In this document: positions 13,442 to 15,296 of the stretch, piece after piece
Layout: each line of letters begins with the position of its first letter
Numbering within the stretch: position 1 is the first letter of the stretch
Source: Gammaproteobacteria bacterium
Lineage (GTDB): Bacteria; Pseudomonadota; Gammaproteobacteria; GCA-001735895
DNA: 15,296 bases
Assembly: GCA_015494335.1 (NCBI GenBank)
Contig: WGBK01000431.1
Coordinates: 1-15,296, forward strand
Direction of reading: 5' to 3'
Notes under the pieces: model-generated
Database searches by the model: none
What the model saw: only the letters and a program-made list of their open reading frames with translations
Told to the model about the DNA's origin: nothing
Position numbers and translations under genes: made by a program

Positions 13442-14203
13442 ATGAGCAGCCGCTCCGATATCCACTCCAATATTCCGGGGCATGTCGCCATCATCATGGA
13501 TGGCAACGGCCGCTGGGCGCGCAAGCGCATGATGCCGCGCAGCTTCGGCCACCGGAAAGGGGTCGAGGCCGTGCGTCGGGCCATAGCCTTCTTTGCCCGG
13601 GCCGGGGTGCAGCAGCTGACCCTGTTTGCCTTCTCCAGCGAAAACTGGAACCGGCCGCAGGACGAGGTGTCTTCGCTGATGTCGCTGTTCGTGTCGTCGC
13701 TGCAGAAGAATACCGACGAGTTGGATGAAAAGGGCATACGCATCCGTTTCATCGGCGACCGGTCGGCCTTTCACGATGCCCTGCGCCGGCAGATCGAGGC
13801 CTCCGAAGACCAGACCCGCGACAACCAGCGGATGACGCTCAATATCGCCGCCAACTACGGCGGGCAGTGGGATATTCTGCAGGCCAGTCGCCGACTCGCC
13901 GAACAGTGCCGCAACGGCGAGCTGCAGCCCGACGAGATCGACGAAAGACGTTTCGAGGCCTGTCTGAGCACGCCCGACGCGGCGGCTGTGGACCTGTTCA
14001 TCCGCACCGGTGGCGAACGCCGCATCAGCAATTTCCTGCTCTGGCAATCGGCCTATGCCGAGCTCTATTTCTGCGACCAGCTGTGGCCCGATTTCGATGA
14101 ACCTGCGATGCAGGCGGCCCTCGACGATTTTGCCTCGCGCCAGCGTCGTTTCGGTCGTACCGGAGAACAGGTCGAGCGGAAAACGGTGGCCGGGGAGGGC
14201 TGA
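13442..14203 (+). CDS. uppS: Undecaprenyl diphosphate synthase (cis-prenyltransferase)
   Basis: Makes the C55 lipid carrier used in peptidoglycan and surface polysaccharide assembly by adding isopentenyl units to farnesyl diphosphate. The 253-residue protein has HVAIIMDGNGRWA (14-26) with catalytic Asp20, GHRKG (36-40), FAFSSENWNRP (63-72), and the diphosphate-binding segment RTGGERRISNFLLWQ (188-202) followed by SAYAELYF. The order and length fit the bacterial enzyme. No strong Shine-Dalgarno precedes ATG 13442 in the 27-bp gap after frr. Only two bases separate its stop from cdsA. Confidence 0.97.
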   Translation: MSSRSDIHSNIPGHVAIIMDGNGRWARKRMMPRSFGHRKGVEAVRRAIAFFARAGVQQLTLFAFSSENWNRPQDEVSSLMSLFVSSLQKNTDELDEKGIRIRFIGDRSAFHDALRRQIEASEDQTRDNQRMTLNIAANYGGQWDILQASRRLAEQCRNGELQPDEIDERRFEACLSTPDAAAVDLFIRTGGERRISNFLLWQSAYAELYFCDQLWPDFDEPAMQAALDDFASRQRRFGRTGEQVERKTVAGEG

Positions 14204-14205
14204 AG

Positions 14206-15027
14206 ATGCTGAAACAGAGAATCATCACCGCGATCCTGCTCGCCCTTGTCGTCATCGGCACCATCCTGTTTCTCGATGCCCGTGCGGTGGCCGTGCTCTT
14301 TGCCGTGGCCCTGTTCTTCGCCATGAACGAACTGGTTTCCCTGACGCTGACGCGCAAGCTGCCTCTGCGCTTGCTGCTGGCGGCGCTGGTGACCTCGCTG
14401 TTTCTGTGGAGCCTGCCGTTGGTGGGTATCCGAGTGATCTGGTATCACGCCTACACCGGCCTGCTGGCCTGGGTGCTGGTGCTGCTGTTGCTGCGCGCCT
14501 ATCGGCACAACGGCCACTTGCCGTTCCCGGTACGCCTGTCGTTGTTTCTTTTTGCTTCCGTGCTGCTCTGGATCGCGGTGCAGGGGCTGGTCTTCATCCC
14601 GCGCCATTTCCCCGAGGGCAACTGGCTGTTGCTGTACCTGATGACCCTGGTCTGGGTGGCCGACATCGGCGCCTATTTCTCCGGTCGCGCTTTCGGTCGG
14701 CACAAGCTCGCGCCGTCGATCAGCCCCGGCAAGACCATCGAAGGCGTGGCCGGCGGGCTGGCGCTCAACCTGCTCTGGATCAGCGTCGTCTGGTGGTACA
14801 GCGGCGGCTGGGGCGTCGACTACCTGCCGTTCCTGATGGTGAGCCTGATCACGGTCGGTTTCTCGGTGATCGGCGACCTTTTCGAAAGCATTCTCAAGCG
14901 CGAGGCCGGGGTCAAGGACAGCAGTCATCTGCTGCCGGGCCACGGCGGTGTGCTCGATCGCATCGATTCGCTGATCGCCGCTACGCCGGTATTCCTCGCC
15001 GGTCTGTTCCTGGTCGGAGGCGTCTGA
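14206..15027 (+). CDS. cdsA: Phosphatidate cytidylyltransferase (CDP-diglyceride synthase)
   Basis: An integral membrane enzyme that makes CDP-diacylglycerol from CTP and phosphatidic acid, the branch point of phospholipid synthesis. The 273-residue protein has about eight hydrophobic segments, the first at 7-23. The catalytic region includes WVADIGAYFSGRAFGRHK (150-167) and SPGKTIEGVAGG (173-184), then the family signature SILKREAGVKDSS and LLPGHGGVLDRIDS (228-255) with the conserved acidic and HGG residues. ATG 14206 lies two bases after the uppS stop, with GGGGAGGG inside the uppS end as ribosome binding site. Its TGA overlaps the dxr ATG by one base. Confidence 0.97.
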   Translation: MLKQRIITAILLALVVIGTILFLDARAVAVLFAVALFFAMNELVSLTLTRKLPLRLLLAALVTSLFLWSLPLVGIRVIWYHAYTGLLAWVLVLLLLRAYRHNGHLPFPVRLSLFLFASVLLWIAVQGLVFIPRHFPEGNWLLLYLMTLVWVADIGAYFSGRAFGRHKLAPSISPGKTIEGVAGGLALNLLWISVVWWYSGGWGVDYLPFLMVSLITVGFSVIGDLFESILKREAGVKDSSHLLPGHGGVLDRIDSLIAATPVFLAGLFLVGGV

Positions 15028-15296
15028 TGCAGAAGATCTGTCTGCTTGGCGCCACCGGCTCCATCGGCCAGAGTACGCTGGATGTACTGGCCCGCCACCC
15101 TGAGCGGTTCCTCCTGCAGGCGGTCAGTGCCAACCACAGTGTCGATCGCATGCTGGAGATCTGCCGCAAGCATCGGCCGAGGATAGCGGTGATGGCCGAT
15201 TCCGAGGCCGCAGCCCGGCTCGCCGATGCCCTGGCCGGCGAGGATATCGAGATTCGCAGCGGCGAACAGGCGCTGGTCGATATTGCCGCGGACCCC
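15027..15296 (+). CDS. dxr: 1-deoxy-D-xylulose 5-phosphate reductoisomerase, N-terminal part (3' truncated by window edge)
   Basis: Dxr converts 1-deoxy-D-xylulose 5-phosphate to methylerythritol 4-phosphate with NADPH, the committed step of the MEP isoprenoid pathway that feeds UppS two genes upstream. Ninety codons are visible, open to the window end. The N-terminal NADPH-binding motif is LLGATGSIGQSTLDV (6-20), the classic family signature; AVSANHSVDRM (32-42) follows. GGAGG at 15016-15020 sits 6 bases before ATG 15027, and the start overlaps the cdsA stop (TGATG). The catalytic half lies outside the window. Confidence 0.96.
   Translation, partial: MQKICLLGATGSIGQSTLDVLARHPERFLLQAVSANHSVDRMLEICRKHRPRIAVMADSEAAARLADALAGEDIEIRSGEQALVDIAADP

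Noticed and set aside
9881..14943. Long minus-strand open frames opposite rpsB, tsf, pyrH, frr, uppS and cdsA
   Set aside because: Each is opposite a well-identified conserved gene, spans gene boundaries, and has biased composition; no domain recognised.
1..15296. CRISPR array, tRNA or rRNA genes, prophage or defence genes
   Set aside because: No spaced direct repeats of suitable length, no cloverleaf or rRNA sequence recognised, and no phage or defence protein motifs seen on either strand.

Overview
The window looks like a chromosomal segment of a GC-rich gammaproteobacterium. Evidence: the rpsB-tsf-pyrH-frr-uppS-cdsA-dxr order with map-glnD running divergently (as in Escherichia coli), a dinB whose reconstructed N-terminus matches the usual enterobacterial form, and long open antisense frames typical of high-GC DNA. 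I cannot place it to genus; a sulfur-oxidiser-like (Chromatiales-type) host is only a guess.

Layout. Bases 2-924 hold the 3' end of argG, overlapped by ATGA with a small lipoprotein gene. Bases 962-1127 hold a 158-bp palindromic MITE-like element flanked by CAAG duplications. It landed in codon 3 of dinB (DNA polymerase IV). The old start and Shine-Dalgarno are still readable just upstream of the element. dinB now has to start from an ATG supplied by the element (annotated 1104-2192). Converging on dinB is a large secreted lipoprotein gene (2256-4862, minus) with two LamG/cadherin-like modules. A 316-bp gap follows, then a NodB-type polysaccharide deacetylase (5179-6177). Its 3' end converges on glnD (6196-8835, minus), which lies 16 bp downstream of map (8852-9619, minus).

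Between map and rpsB (9620-10045) lie overlapping divergent promoter candidates and a leader of about 370 nt upstream of rpsB with several hairpins, one terminator-like. The rest is a core operon running rightward: rpsB (S2 with a 104-residue histone-H1-like tail), tsf, a strong intrinsic terminator followed by a perfect 15-bp hairpin, pyrH, frr, uppS, cdsA and the first 90 codons of dxr. These genes join translation (S2, EF-Ts, RRF), pyrimidine nucleotide supply (UMP kinase), and envelope lipid and isoprenoid synthesis (UppS, CdsA, Dxr). Map and GlnD add N-terminal methionine removal and nitrogen sensing.

I see no defence system, CRISPR array, tRNA, rRNA or prophage. The most noteworthy points are the MITE that re-wrote the dinB start, the lysine/alanine repeat tail on S2, and the structured rpsB and pyrH leaders.
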